The notes: generated by a model not told the origin, from the sequence alone. 64,000 nucleotides of DNA from Lachnospiraceae bacterium KM106-2 (GCA_009731425.1 AP018794.1:875960-939959); one strand, 5' to 3'; numbered from the stretch's first letter, positions 22,953-33,020 are shown. A program made the numbers and translations.

Positions 22953-24881
22953 ATGAAAGACAAAGAATTTAAACCTTATATTAGTGCAAACAAAGTTGTT
23001 CCCGAGCTTACATTTGCTTCTATCTTGATTGGTATTTTATTAGCAGTTGTATTCGGCGCAGCAAATGCATATTTAGGACTACGTGTAGGTATGACCGTAT
23101 CTGCATCTATTCCAGCAGCAGTTATCTCTATGGGTGTGATCCGCGTGCTCTTAAAAAGAGATTCTGTGTTGGAAAATAATATGGTACAAACAATTGGATC
23201 AGCCGGTGAATCAGTAGCTGCCGGAGCGATCTTTACAATTCCAGCTTTATTCTTATGGGCGGATGAATGGGGAACAGCAGCACCTTCTTTAATTGAAATC
23301 TCTGTGATTGCATTAATTGGTGGTGTACTTGGTATCCTATTCATGGTACCTCTTCGTAAAGCATTGATCGTAAAAGAACATGGCGTTCTTCCTTATCCAG
23401 AAGGTACTGCTTGTGCAGAAGTACTTTTAGCTGGTGAAGAGGGTGGAAGTAAAGCAAGTTCTGTATTTATCGGTCTTGGAATCTCAGCTGTTTACAAATT
23501 TATTGCAGATGGACTTAAATTATTCCCTAGTGAAATTCACTATGAAATTAAAGAATATAAAGGTTCTGGTGCAGGTATGGATGTACTTCCTGCATTACTT
23601 GGTGTTGGATTTATCTGTGGATTTAAAATCTCAGCATACATGTTAGCAGGTGGTATCTTAGGATGGTTCGTATTAATGCCAATGATCTCATTATTTGGTG
23701 GTGATGCGATCATCTTCCCTGCAACGGAAGCAATCTCTACTCTTGATTCATGGGCACTTTGGACAAACTATATTAAATACATCGGTGCAGGTGCAGTAGC
23801 AGCTGGTGGTATTATGAGTTTGATCAAATCATTACCACTTATCGTTGATACATTTAGAAAAGCATTAAAAGATTTCTCTGGTGCCGGAAAAGGCGAAAAT
23901 GAAGAGAGAACAAATCAAGATCTTAACTTAAAATGGATCTTAGTTGCAGTAGCAACGATCGCAGTGATCATGTGGTTAATTCCAGTGATCCCATTAAATC
24001 TATTTACATCATTCTTAGTTGTAATCTTCGGATTCTTCTTTGCAAGTGTATCTGCTCGTTTAGTAGGTCTTGTAGGAAGTAGTAATAACCCTGTATCCGG
24101 TATGACAATCGCTACTGTGTTATTATCTACAATTCTATTAAAGGCAACTGGACAGACAGGACATGCCGGAATGGTAAGTGCGATCGTAATTGGTTCGATC
24201 ATCTGTATCATTACAGCAATCGCTGGTGATACAAGTCAGGATTTAAAAACTGGATATATTTTAGGGTCTACTCCTAAGAAACAACAGATCGGTGAGATCA
24301 TTGGTGTATGTGCATCTGCGATCGCGATCGGCGGTTCTTTATACTTATTCAGTAAAGCATGGGGATATGGTTCTTCTCAATTACCAGCACCTCAGGCGAC
24401 ATTAATGAAGACGATCGTAGAAGGCGTTATGAATGGAAATCTTCAATGGAATTTAGTATTTGCCGGTGCAGGAATTGCAATTGCAGTTGAGATCATTGGA
24501 ATTCCAGTATTACCTTTTGCTGTTGGTCTTTACCTTCCAATCCACTTAAGTGCTGGTATCATGGTTGGTGGTGTTGTTCGTTTATACTTTGAGAAAAAGA
24601 AAAAAATCACAGAAGAAAAACGAAAAGATTCCATTACAAATGGTATCCTTTATACTTCAGGCTTAATTGCTGGTGAAGGATTGATCGGATTATTACTTGC
24701 AGTATTTGCAATAATCCCATTTGGATTAAATGCAGCTGGTAAATCTCAGACATTAGCAGATGCGATGGATTTATCAAGTAAGATAGATTTAGGAAACATC
24801 GGCGGATGGATCGCATTTGGTTTATTAGTAGTTTCCCTTTTCTACTTCGGTTTATGGAGAAAAGAAAAAAAAGAGGCGTAA
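22953..24881 (+). CDS. OPT-family oligopeptide transporter
   Basis: About 643 residues and some 14-16 hydrophobic segments. The N-terminus has the OPT signature region (FGAANAYLGLRVGMTVSASI, then PAAVISMGVIRVL), and the C-terminal half has NPVSGMTIATVLLSTILLK and the terminal PVLPFAVGLYLPIHLSAGIM block. OPT proteins import oligopeptides or metal chelates using proton symport. A GTG at 22944 is in frame, but ATG 22953 sits 8 bases after AAGGAG. It is followed after 3 bases by a PqqD-like gene, so the pair is cotranscribed. Confidence 0.92.
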   Translation: MKDKEFKPYISANKVVPELTFASILIGILLAVVFGAANAYLGLRVGMTVSASIPAAVISMGVIRVLLKRDSVLENNMVQTIGSAGESVAAGAIFTIPALFLWADEWGTAAPSLIEISVIALIGGVLGILFMVPLRKALIVKEHGVLPYPEGTACAEVLLAGEEGGSKASSVFIGLGISAVYKFIADGLKLFPSEIHYEIKEYKGSGAGMDVLPALLGVGFICGFKISAYMLAGGILGWFVLMPMISLFGGDAIIFPATEAISTLDSWALWTNYIKYIGAGAVAAGGIMSLIKSLPLIVDTFRKALKDFSGAGKGENEERTNQDLNLKWILVAVATIAVIMWLIPVIPLNLFTSFLVVIFGFFFASVSARLVGLVGSSNNPVSGMTIATVLLSTILLKATGQTGHAGMVSAIVIGSIICIITAIAGDTSQDLKTGYILGSTPKKQQIGEIIGVCASAIAIGGSLYLFSKAWGYGSSQLPAPQATLMKTIVEGVMNGNLQWNLVFAGAGIAIAVEIIGIPVLPFAVGLYLPIHLSAGIMVGGVVRLYFEKKKKITEEKRKDSITNGILYTSGLIAGEGLIGLLLAVFAIIPFGLNAAGKSQTLADAMDLSSKIDLGNIGGWIAFGLLVVSLFYFGLWRKEKKEA

Positions 24882-24884
24882 ATC

Positions 24885-25217
24885 ATGGCGAAAAAGAATT
24901 TTCTTGATTATGTTCCAGTGAAGAATGAACTTTACCTTGATCATATCAATGAGAAAGGGCTTGTCGTAGTACGAGTACCGAAAACAGGTTTCTTTGATGT
25001 CTTAGCACAGAAATTAGCTAAGACACCAAAAGTGTCCTATATCACACTGGATGAATACGGAAGTTTTATCTGGCAATTCATCGATGGAGAAATGTCCATT
25101 CACGATATTTCGATTCAAGTGAAAGAGCACTACGGAGATCAAGCGGAACCATTATATGATCGACTTGTGAAATTCTTTCAGATTCTAAAGGAACATAAAT
25201 TCGTTTCATTTAAATAA
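24885..25217 (+). CDS. PqqD-like (RRE-fold) protein
   Basis: 110 residues. The PqqD pattern is seen at about 48-108: ITLDEYGSFIWQFIDGEMSI, then DISIQVKEHYGDQAEPLYDR and a final LKEHKF. PqqD-like domains bind leader peptides of ribosomally made, modified peptides and hand them to radical-SAM or other enzymes. Here it is orphan: the only neighbour is an OPT peptide transporter, 3 bases upstream. It may bind the imported peptide or sense it. No precursor peptide or modifying enzyme is visible nearby. Confidence 0.8.
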   Translation: MAKKNFLDYVPVKNELYLDHINEKGLVVVRVPKTGFFDVLAQKLAKTPKVSYITLDEYGSFIWQFIDGEMSIHDISIQVKEHYGDQAEPLYDRLVKFFQILKEHKFVSFK

Positions 25218-25223
25218 TAGAAG

Positions 25224-25269
25224 AAGGCACTGTTCAATTTGTTAGAAGCAGATGGACAGTGCCTTTTTT
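25224..25269 (+). terminator. Terminator after the OPT/PqqD pair
   Basis: Stem AAGGCACTGT and ACAGTGCCTT around a 22-base loop, followed by TTTT, 7 bases after the stop. Confidence 0.88.
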
Positions 25270-25366
25270 GCTTATATAATTGAAGTGGAGTGTGATGGGG
25301 GTACTTTGAAATGTAAAAATGAAATGGTATGATAGTAAAAGTGATGTTACTAAAGGAGAAAATAAG

Positions 25367-26158
25367 ATGATATATTATAAAGATAATTTAGCATCCATGA
25401 TTTGGGAAGAAGGCTTTGAAAGGTTTGATTTTAAGGATTGGATTCTAAAAGAAGATAAATCAGAAGATAATTTGAAAAAATGGATTAGATTTGCTAGTGG
25501 TGATTATCCAGATCCAGATTGTGTTTTGAAAATGGACTTAACAGAGGATGCTAATATTCTGTTGCAGTTGAGATGGGGCGAAGCGGATGCGCTTAGAAAA
25601 AAGTGTTATTTAGATTGTATATTTTCGTTTCGAACCTTTTTTCGAGCATTTCTTTGGCTTTATGCTCCTGAATATATGCCTTATTTGGGGCAAATCTATG
25701 ATTGGTATGATGAGGTATTCTCAGATAGTAAGAAACAAGAGTTTTGCAAGAAAAATAAGATTAGTCTGGCAGAATTGAAGAGCTTATTTGTCCAACTTGA
25801 TCTATTTGCGAGAAATACTCACACAATAGGAAACTATATGCCTTGTCCAGATGAAAAATATAATTTTGAGAAGGGTAATTATACAAAATATAAGGATCGA
25901 TTAGAATTATTTTATGAGGATAAGGAAAATGAAACAAGAAGAAAATGGCTGGATCAATATAAAGAATTGCTAGAACTTGATTCTATCCTAGGAAGTAGAG
26001 AGCTTTTAGAGTTTGAATTCAAGGGAAAGAAAATGAGTAAGGAAGATATTGTACCTTACACAAAATATCTTGAGGCGGTAAATAGTTTAATTGAGAAGAG
26101 AGGTAAAACAATTATAAGAAGTTTAACGAAGGTAAAAGAAAAAAGAAGCAATCAGTAA
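25367..26158 (+). CDS. Uncharacterised protein with an HTIGN motif
   Basis: 263 residues, soluble and acidic, rich in aromatic residues. The most distinctive stretch is LFARNTHTIGNYMPCPDEKY followed by NFEKGNY (about 165-190), a motif seen in several uncharacterised Firmicutes families (DUF6994-like resemblance, from memory only). The frame extends upstream to 25319, but AAAGGAG sets ATG 25367. It stands alone, with its own terminator overlapping the last codons. Its function is unknown; isolated genes of this kind are often part of defence islands, but nothing nearby supports that. Confidence 0.65.
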   Translation: MIYYKDNLASMIWEEGFERFDFKDWILKEDKSEDNLKKWIRFASGDYPDPDCVLKMDLTEDANILLQLRWGEADALRKKCYLDCIFSFRTFFRAFLWLYAPEYMPYLGQIYDWYDEVFSDSKKQEFCKKNKISLAELKSLFVQLDLFARNTHTIGNYMPCPDEKYNFEKGNYTKYKDRLELFYEDKENETRRKWLDQYKELLELDSILGSRELLEFEFKGKKMSKEDIVPYTKYLEAVNSLIEKRGKTIIRSLTKVKEKRSNQ

Positions 26159-26179
26159 GTTCGGGATTGCTTCTTTTTT
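26139..26179 (+). terminator. Terminator overlapping the end of the HTIGN-motif gene
   Basis: Stem AAAAAAGAAGCAATC-(11)-GATTGCTTCTTTTTT. The left arm lies within the last codons. Confidence 0.88.
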
Positions 26180-26276
26180 GTATTTATAAGAGCTAAATTT
26201 ACAGAGATTTGACAAATATTTGAGGTGATCGTTACTTGCCAGTGATAGCATGAGGTTAAAAAGGAGGATGAAGAGT

Positions 26277-29200
26277 GTGAAGAAAATCAAACGAAGAGTA
26301 TTAACATGGTTTATGATCATGCTGATGGTAGGCACTACCGTTAAAGTTCCGATTAGTCATGCCGAAAGCAGTAAGAAATTAGCCGAAGGGGATAGCACAG
26401 ATACTACCTCTGTTATGGAATCTGATGAAATAGTAAAAGGATTCGATAACAATAAAACAACTCTTAATATGCAGTTATATGCGCGATATAACTCCAAGGT
26501 TGCAGATCCTGATGGCGGAAGCTTAGAGATTGTTGAATATAATGAGAAGAATGGTTATGCCTATTCAGTAAGTGGTGTAAAGGGGATGATCATTGCTTCG
26601 GAAGTTAAGAATGTAAAAAAACGTGATAAAGTAGCAGAGATAAGCGGCATAGAATATGATGTGAAGCCATTAGTAGAGGAAAAAGGAGCTGCCTATGGTG
26701 ATATTACCAGTGTAGCTATTTCACCAGATGGAACTCAATTAGCAGCGGCAATCCAACATAAGGAATATGATCAAAAAGGATATGTAGCTGTTTTTACATG
26801 TAATGAAGATGGTACGTTAGCTGATCCCGTTCTATATGATGCTGGTGTTCAGCCGGATATGGTTACCTTTGCAAATGATACAACAATATTATCTGCAGAT
26901 GAAGGCGAGCCACGCAACGGTTATACCGAAGGAACGGTTGATCCAAAAGGAAGCGTTTCTATCATTAACTTATCAGAGAAGACATCAAAACAAGTAGATT
27001 TTTCTTCTTTTAGTACAGAGGAGCTTACAGCGAAAAATATTATCTTGGGGGTTGCCAACGGTAATGTGATTGCACCAGAAGCAGACTTAGAGCCAGAATA
27101 TATTACGGTTACGAAAGATGGTAAGACGGCATATGTATCACTGCAGGAGGCAAATGCCATCGCTGTCTTAGATATCGCATCCATGAGTTTTACAGGTATT
27201 TATTCTTGTGGATTTGAGGATTATAGTAAAACTTCTGTAGATATTGTAGAAGATGGAAAATACGAAGCTAAGAACTATGAAAATTTAATCGGAGCAAGAA
27301 TGCCGGATGGAATTTCCCTTTATGAGAAAGATGGTAAGAACTATCTGATTACTGCAAATGAAGGAGACTCCAGAGAATGGGGTGACTATTCTAATGAGAG
27401 CAAAACAAAGAAATTAACAGGTTCCAATGTAAAGGTACTTGATCCAGAAAGTTGCCAAGGACTACCTAGTGGTAAAACAACATTATTTGGCGGCAGAAGT
27501 TTTACCATGTTTGAAGTAACGGCGGACGGAATGAAAGAAGTCTATGATTCGGACAATGGTTTTGAGGAGAAGACAGCTTCCTTCCTGCCAGAATATTTTA
27601 ACTGTTCTAATGATGATGTCAAGGCAGATTCTAGGAGTACAAAGAAAGGTCCGGAAGCAGAAAATGTCACAGTCGGTACTGTGAATGGAAGAACTTATGC
27701 TTTTGTAGCATTAGAGAGAATCGGCGGTATCATGGTTTATGATATAACTGATCCGGAGTATGTAGTTTACAGTAATTATATCAATAGTCGTGAGTTTACA
27801 AGTGAGCTCGCTGGAGATGTATCTCCTGAGGGACTTTGCTTTATTCAATCTAATGGAGAGGAAAAGGCAGTACTTCTTGCAGCTTGTGAAGTTAGTGGAA
27901 CATTAGCAGCTTATGAATTGACCCCATATGATAGAAATGAGATCGTAATCCTTTATACAAATGATGTTCACAATGCTTATGTAAGAGACAAGAATGGAGC
28001 TATGGGATATGCAGCGGTAGCAGCATACAAAAAGACATTAGAAGCACAGGGATTGGATGTTACCTTAGTGGATAATGGTGATGCGATCCAAGGTGGTGTC
28101 ATCGGTGCTTTATCCAAGGGACAGTACATAATTGATATTATGGAGAAGACAGGATATGATCTTGCATGTCCTGGTAACCATGAATTTGACTTCGGAATGG
28201 ATAACTTCCTAAATATTGCAAAGAGTACCTCATTTGACTATGTATCTTGTAACTTTATGGATAAGCAAAAAGGGGATGGGCAATCAGTCCTTGATCCATA
28301 TAAGATATTTGATATCAATGGTAAGAAAGTTGCAATCGTCGGAATTACAACACCTGAAACATTTACGAAATCAACGCCGACATTTTTCCAAGATGACAAA
28401 GGAAATTATATTTATAGCTTCTGTGAAGGAAATCAGGGTACTGATCTCTATCAACAAGTTCAAAAGAGTATCAATGATGCAAAAGCAGAAGGTGCAGATT
28501 ATATCATTGCATTAGGCCATTTAGGAACAGATCCTTCCAGTGAACCATGGAGATCAGAAGATGTTATTGCGAATACAACCGGAATCGATGCATTTTTAGA
28601 TGGACACTCTCATAGTACTATTGAAAGTCAGAAATGCATGGATAAGAGCGGGAAGAAAGTACTATTAAGTTCAACCGGAACAAAGCTCACTTCACTAGGA
28701 CAGTTAGTTATTGATACTGACGGAACAATGAAGAGCAGCTTGATCAAAGATATTAAGAAAGATGATACGGCGACTTTAAATTATGTAAATGAGATCACCG
28801 ATAAGTTTGATGCTTTACAAAAGAAGGTTGTTGCGAAGACAGAAGTGAATCTAGTTGTGAATGATCCAGTTACATCCGATCGTCTTGTTCGCTCCCAAGA
28901 AACGAACTTAGGTGATTTATGTGCTGATGCTTACCGAACTTTATTAGGAGCTGATATTGCTTTTGTAAATGGTGGCGGTGTCCGTGCAAATGTAAAAGCT
29001 GGTGACCTAACATACGGAGATATTATTTCAGTCCATCCATTTGGAAACGCAGCTTGCCTTGTAGAAGCAAAAGGACAAGAAATCTTAGATGCTTTGGAAT
29101 TAGGTGCAAGGGCAGCAGGAAAAGGAGAGTCAGGCGGATTTCTTCAAGTATCCGGATTAAGTTATGATATAAATACAACCATACCTTCTTCCGTACAATT

Positions 29201-30359
29201 AAATGATAAAAGTGAATTTGTAGGAGTGAATGGTCCTTACCGTGTGAACCATGTTATGGTAGGTGGTGAGCCACTTGATCTTAACAAGACATACAAATTA
29301 GCTTCTCATAATTATATGTTAAAATCCGGTGGCGATGGATTCGTCATGTTTAAGGATAATAAACTATTAAAAGATGAAGTGAAATTAGATAACCAGGTTT
29401 TGATCGATTATATTGTTGATTCTCTTGGAGGGGTTGTAAAGGCAGACAGTATTTACGCTGATCCTTATGGAGAAGGAAGAATTAAAGTTATTACGGAGAT
29501 GAAAGATGCAACATGCACAGAAGATGGATATCAAATGGTTGCACGAGGTGCTTCTTCCGTAAAGGAAACAACTCAAAAAGCAACTGGTCATCAATATGGT
29601 AAGATCACGATTACATGGAATGGATATGAAGCATTAGCAAGTCATATGTGCGAGAAATGTAAGGAGGTGGAGGCAGTCCCATGTACTGTGACATCTGCTG
29701 TGACAAAACAGCCTTCCACTACTGAAAAAGGAATTCGTACTTATACCGCAATCGCAGAATATAAGGGAGAAAAAGTAACAGAAACGAAGACAGAAGAACT
29801 CCCTATGGTTCCAGCTACAAGTGCTCCTGTAATACCAGCTACAAGTACACCGACTCCGGTAAATCCAGTGCAAAGTCCGACAGCATCTACTCAGCCATCA
29901 CCAAGTACCAGTAAGCCAGTTAAGAAGACGAGTAAGAATATTCGATCCTTTGTAATAGGAAATGCACAATATAAAGTGTTAAAGAAGAATAAGACTGTTG
30001 CATTTGTGAAATTAACAAAAGATCGTAAGAATGCTTATACCATTCCGAAGACAGTTACTTATAAGGGAACCAAGTATAAGATAACAGAAATTTCAAAAAA
30101 TGCCTTTAAAAATCGTAAGAAATTAACCAAACTAACGATTAGTGAGAATGTTACGAAGATTGGAGCAAATGCATTTAAGGGAATGAGCAAACTAAAAACG
30201 ATTAAGATCAAGAGTACAAAGATTACTCGGATTGAGAAAAAGTGTTTTAGTAGCTTAAATTCCAAAGTAGTGATTACTGTACCTAAAAAGAAACTAGCAA
30301 CATATAAAAAGTTATTTAAGAAAAGTGGGATCAGTAAAAAAATTATGATTACGAAATAG
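26277..30359 (+). CDS. Secreted multidomain 5'-nucleotidase/phosphoesterase
   Basis: About 1360 residues. After a signal peptide (VLTWFMIMLMVGTTVKVPIS-HA) comes a choice-of-anchor I/esterase-like beta-propeller region (about 60-545). The calcineurin-like metallophosphatase domain starts at the metal-binding NDVHN (Asp563, His565), with GDAIQGG, GNHEFDFG and DGHSHS further on. The 5'-nucleotidase C-domain (about 830-1050) has NGGGVRANV and the substrate-stacking GGFLQVSG region. A cysteine-bearing beta segment, a short Thr-Pro linker and BspA-like leucine-rich repeats (about 1220-1360) end the protein. It would free phosphate and nucleosides outside the cell. ATG 26250 and 26268 are in frame, but GGAGG is ideally spaced only for GTG 26277. 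Confidence 0.85.
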   Translation: MKKIKRRVLTWFMIMLMVGTTVKVPISHAESSKKLAEGDSTDTTSVMESDEIVKGFDNNKTTLNMQLYARYNSKVADPDGGSLEIVEYNEKNGYAYSVSGVKGMIIASEVKNVKKRDKVAEISGIEYDVKPLVEEKGAAYGDITSVAISPDGTQLAAAIQHKEYDQKGYVAVFTCNEDGTLADPVLYDAGVQPDMVTFANDTTILSADEGEPRNGYTEGTVDPKGSVSIINLSEKTSKQVDFSSFSTEELTAKNIILGVANGNVIAPEADLEPEYITVTKDGKTAYVSLQEANAIAVLDIASMSFTGIYSCGFEDYSKTSVDIVEDGKYEAKNYENLIGARMPDGISLYEKDGKNYLITANEGDSREWGDYSNESKTKKLTGSNVKVLDPESCQGLPSGKTTLFGGRSFTMFEVTADGMKEVYDSDNGFEEKTASFLPEYFNCSNDDVKADSRSTKKGPEAENVTVGTVNGRTYAFVALERIGGIMVYDITDPEYVVYSNYINSREFTSELAGDVSPEGLCFIQSNGEEKAVLLAACEVSGTLAAYELTPYDRNEIVILYTNDVHNAYVRDKNGAMGYAAVAAYKKTLEAQGLDVTLVDNGDAIQGGVIGALSKGQYIIDIMEKTGYDLACPGNHEFDFGMDNFLNIAKSTSFDYVSCNFMDKQKGDGQSVLDPYKIFDINGKKVAIVGITTPETFTKSTPTFFQDDKGNYIYSFCEGNQGTDLYQQVQKSINDAKAEGADYIIALGHLGTDPSSEPWRSEDVIANTTGIDAFLDGHSHSTIESQKCMDKSGKKVLLSSTGTKLTSLGQLVIDTDGTMKSSLIKDIKKDDTATLNYVNEITDKFDALQKKVVAKTEVNLVVNDPVTSDRLVRSQETNLGDLCADAYRTLLGADIAFVNGGGVRANVKAGDLTYGDIISVHPFGNAACLVEAKGQEILDALELGARAAGKGESGGFLQVSGLSYDINTTIPSSVQLNDKSEFVGVNGPYRVNHVMVGGEPLDLNKTYKLASHNYMLKSGGDGFVMFKDNKLLKDEVKLDNQVLIDYIVDSLGGVVKADSIYADPYGEGRIKVITEMKDATCTEDGYQMVARGASSVKETTQKATGHQYGKITITWNGYEALASHMCEKCKEVEAVPCTVTSAVTKQPSTTEKGIRTYTAIAEYKGEKVTETKTEELPMVPATSAPVIPATSTPTPVNPVQSPTASTQPSPSTSKPVKKTSKNIRSFVIGNAQYKVLKKNKTVAFVKLTKDRKNAYTIPKTVTYKGTKYKITEISKNAFKNRKKLTKLTISENVTKIGANAFKGMSKLKTIKIKSTKITRIEKKCFSSLNSKVVITVPKKKLATYKKLFKKSGISKKIMITK

Positions 30360-30398
30360 TGTTTCTACTTAGTTCAAATGTATTCATTCATTTTTATT

Positions 30399-30430
30399 AA
30401 AAGACACGGTGTAATGCCGTGTCTTTTTTT
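30399..30430 (+). terminator. Terminator after the 5'-nucleotidase gene
   Basis: AAAAGACACGG-(7)-CCGTGTCTTTTTTT, a perfect stem with a U-tract. Confidence 0.92.
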
Positions 30431-30480
30431 GCTATAATAAAGAGAAGAGTTTTAGATAACGTTTGAATATAGGAGCAGTT

Positions 30481-31158
30481 ATGGCAAAGATAATGATTAT
30501 AGAGGATGAAATAAATATAAGACAGGAATTGATGCAATTTCTAACTAATTCGGGTTATGAGACAAGTGCAGTTGTTGATTTTACTAATGTTGTGATGCAG
30601 GTAAAGGAGCAGAATCCAGATTTACTTTTACTCGATGTAAATCTGCCAGGAACCAACGGTCTATTGATCTGTGATCAATTACGAAGAGAGTCGGATATTC
30701 CGATCATATTCGTAACTAGTAACCGTACTTCCATGGATGAGTTAGAGTGTATGATGCGTGGAGGGGACGATTATATTGCAAAACCATATCAGATGCCTAT
30801 TTTGATAGCCCGAATTACAGCGGTATTAAGAAGAACAAGGAAAGTGGAGCAAAAAGATCAAGGTTTTCTAATTTGTAAGGGAGTACGATTGGATACGACT
30901 TCAGCCATGATCTCATACGATAACCGCAAATGTGAATTGACGAAGAATGAAATGAAAATATTATATTGCCTTATGAAACATAAGGGTGCAATTATAGCAC
31001 GTATGGACTTGATCAACTATTTGTGGGATAACGAAGTGTTTATTGATGATAATACACTCAGTGTCAATGTGACAAGGATTCGACATAAATTATCGGAACT
31101 AGGTGTGACTGATTTCATTGAGACGAAACGTGGATTGGGGTATCTTATATGCGATTAG
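30481..31158 (+). CDS. OmpR/PhoB-family response regulator, BceR-like
   Basis: 225 residues. The receiver domain has the acidic pair in IIEDEINIR, the phospho-acceptor Asp in LLLDVNLPGTNGL (about 47-59), the switch Thr in FVTSN and Lys in DYIAKPYQMP. A winged-helix output domain follows (about 125-225; VNVTRIRHKLSELG). It overlaps the kinase gene by 10 bases and lies upstream of an ABC transporter of the bacitracin-resistance type, so it should activate that transporter. AGGAG at 30471 fixes ATG 30481. Confidence 0.9.
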   Translation: MAKIMIIEDEINIRQELMQFLTNSGYETSAVVDFTNVVMQVKEQNPDLLLLDVNLPGTNGLLICDQLRRESDIPIIFVTSNRTSMDELECMMRGGDDYIAKPYQMPILIARITAVLRRTRKVEQKDQGFLICKGVRLDTTSAMISYDNRKCELTKNEMKILYCLMKHKGAIIARMDLINYLWDNEVFIDDNTLSVNVTRIRHKLSELGVTDFIETKRGLGYLICD

Positions 31159-32168
31159 TGGAATATCTAAAAGATAAAGCATTAGTACTGTTGCTACATA
31201 TAACAGGAATGCTGTTCCTTTCGCTTTATTTGTTGATGACAGGCTATGCAAAGGATAATATCACGCTCATTCTATTAATGTGGGGAACTATTGTTGGAAG
31301 TTATTATAGTATCGACTTTATTAAGAGAAGAAGATACTTTAAAGATATAGAACAATTATTAGACGAGCTGGATCAACGGTATTTAATCGGAGAAGTGATG
31401 AGACCATCAGCACGACTAGAGGACAAACTTTATCGTGAAATTCTACGAAAGTCGAATAAGTCTGTTATCGAGAGGATCAATGAGCTAGAGCAGGCGCAAG
31501 TCGAGTATAAAGAATATATTGAAAGTTGGATTCATGATGTAAAATCACCGGTGGCGGCAATCGAACTGATCTGTGAAAATCATAGGGATGAAAATATGAA
31601 TAACGTTCGTATGGAGATCGGAAAGATTGAGAATCAGGTAGATATGATTTTGTATTATGCCAGATTAGAAAAAGCCTATCAAGATTATATGATCCATCCG
31701 GTAGATTTAAGAGAAGCAGTGCTAACTTCGATTCATCAGAACAAACCATACTTTATTCAAAATCAAATGAGTATTCATCTGGATCTAGAGTCTGTTGTGG
31801 TCTCTACAGATGAAAAATGGGTTGAATTTTTACTGAATCAGATCTTCTCAAATTGTATGAAATATAAAAACGAGAAAGAAGCCATGGTACACATATCAGC
31901 AAGACGAGGAAAGAAAAGTGTTTCTCTTGTGATAGAAGACAATGGAATCGGGATTGTAAAAGAAGATCTTAGAAGAATATTTCAAAAAGGATTTACCGGA
32001 AAGAATGGACGAACTGGTGAGAAGGCGACTGGGATCGGCCTGTATTTATGTAAACGATTGTGTGATAAGTTAGGGATTGGGATTCACTGTGAATCAGAAT
32101 ATGGAAGTTATACGAGAATGATTTTAACATTTCCAGATACGGACTATTCGAAAGTCTTACAAAAATGA
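31149..32168 (+). CDS. Intramembrane-sensing histidine kinase, BceS-like
   Basis: 339 residues. Two N-terminal membrane helices (about 9-26 and 32-50) with almost no extracellular loop are followed by the H-box SWIHDVKSPVAAIEL (about 127-141), and by N, G1 and G2 boxes (NQIFSNCMKYK, DNGIGI, GEKATGIGLYLCKRL). Kinases of this layout do not sense ligands directly; they receive the flux signal from their BceAB-type transporter, encoded next. A small dyad GATTAC-(6)-GTAATC sits 2 bases after the stop and may tune readthrough into the transporter genes. Confidence 0.9.
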   Translation: MRLVEYLKDKALVLLLHITGMLFLSLYLLMTGYAKDNITLILLMWGTIVGSYYSIDFIKRRRYFKDIEQLLDELDQRYLIGEVMRPSARLEDKLYREILRKSNKSVIERINELEQAQVEYKEYIESWIHDVKSPVAAIELICENHRDENMNNVRMEIGKIENQVDMILYYARLEKAYQDYMIHPVDLREAVLTSIHQNKPYFIQNQMSIHLDLESVVVSTDEKWVEFLLNQIFSNCMKYKNEKEAMVHISARRGKKSVSLVIEDNGIGIVKEDLRRIFQKGFTGKNGRTGEKATGIGLYLCKRLCDKLGIGIHCESEYGSYTRMILTFPDTDYSKVLQK

Positions 32169-32252
32169 AAGATTACTGTAAGGTAATCTCATACCACCTG
32201 ATGTTGAAATGAAGTACACTCGTTTTAGAAAGAGAAAGTGAGGACGAGTAAG

Positions 32253-33020
32253 ATGAAAGAATATATTCGTATCTGTAATGTAGAGAAATATTATGGAGAA
32301 GGAAGTAATATCACAAAAGCAGTAAATCGAGTGAGTTTTACGGTAGATCAAGGAGAATTCCTAGGGATAATGGGAGCTTCCGGTTCTGGAAAGTCGACTC
32401 TTCTAAATATGCTTTCCACGATCGATCCGGTCACAGCAGGGCATATTTATTATGGTGATACCGATATTACCGAATTAAAAGAGGATGGGCTTTCCGAGTT
32501 TCGTAAGAATAATCTGGGGTTTGTCTTTCAAGATTTTAATCTATTAGATACGCTGACCATTGAAGAAAATATCGAACTAGCCATGACACTTCATGGGAAG
32601 AAAAAAGCAGAAATTAAGAAAGCAGTCTCTGATATTATACAACTATTGGGAATTTCCGAGATCAAGAGTAAATTTCCATATCAAGTATCAGGAGGCCAAA
32701 AACAACGTTGTGCATGTGCGAGAGCATTGGTGAATCAGCCGAAACTTATCTTAGCAGATGAACCGACCGGAGCATTGGATTCAAAGTCAGCGCAGACGCT
32801 GATGGAAACATTTCAAGGTATGAACAAAGAGATGAGAGCCACTATTCTTATGGTGACTCATGATGCATTTTCCGCAAGTTATTGTCAGAGAATTCTATTT
32901 TTAAAGGATGGCGAAATCTTTCATGAGTTAGTTCGTGGAAATGGCTCACGAAGAGAGTTTCTCAATAAGATCCTGGATGTTCTTGCAATGACAGGAGGCG
33001 ACCGTAGTTATGTTGAGTAA
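32253..33020 (+). CDS. ABC transporter ATPase, BceA-like
   Basis: 255 residues. Walker A GASGSGKST (about 42-50), Q-loop FVFQDFNLLD, signature SGGQKQRCACARAL with Walker B LILADEPTGALD, and an H-loop in MVTHDAF. The MacB/BceA-type LDSKSAQTLMETF follows. It powers the large permease that overlaps it by 11 bases. The system probably removes or frees membrane-bound peptide antibiotics from lipid II cycle targets. GAGG lies 9 bases before ATG 32253. Confidence 0.92.
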   Translation: MKEYIRICNVEKYYGEGSNITKAVNRVSFTVDQGEFLGIMGASGSGKSTLLNMLSTIDPVTAGHIYYGDTDITELKEDGLSEFRKNNLGFVFQDFNLLDTLTIEENIELAMTLHGKKKAEIKKAVSDIIQLLGISEIKSKFPYQVSGGQKQRCACARALVNQPKLILADEPTGALDSKSAQTLMETFQGMNKEMRATILMVTHDAFSASYCQRILFLKDGEIFHELVRGNGSRREFLNKILDVLAMTGGDRSYVE

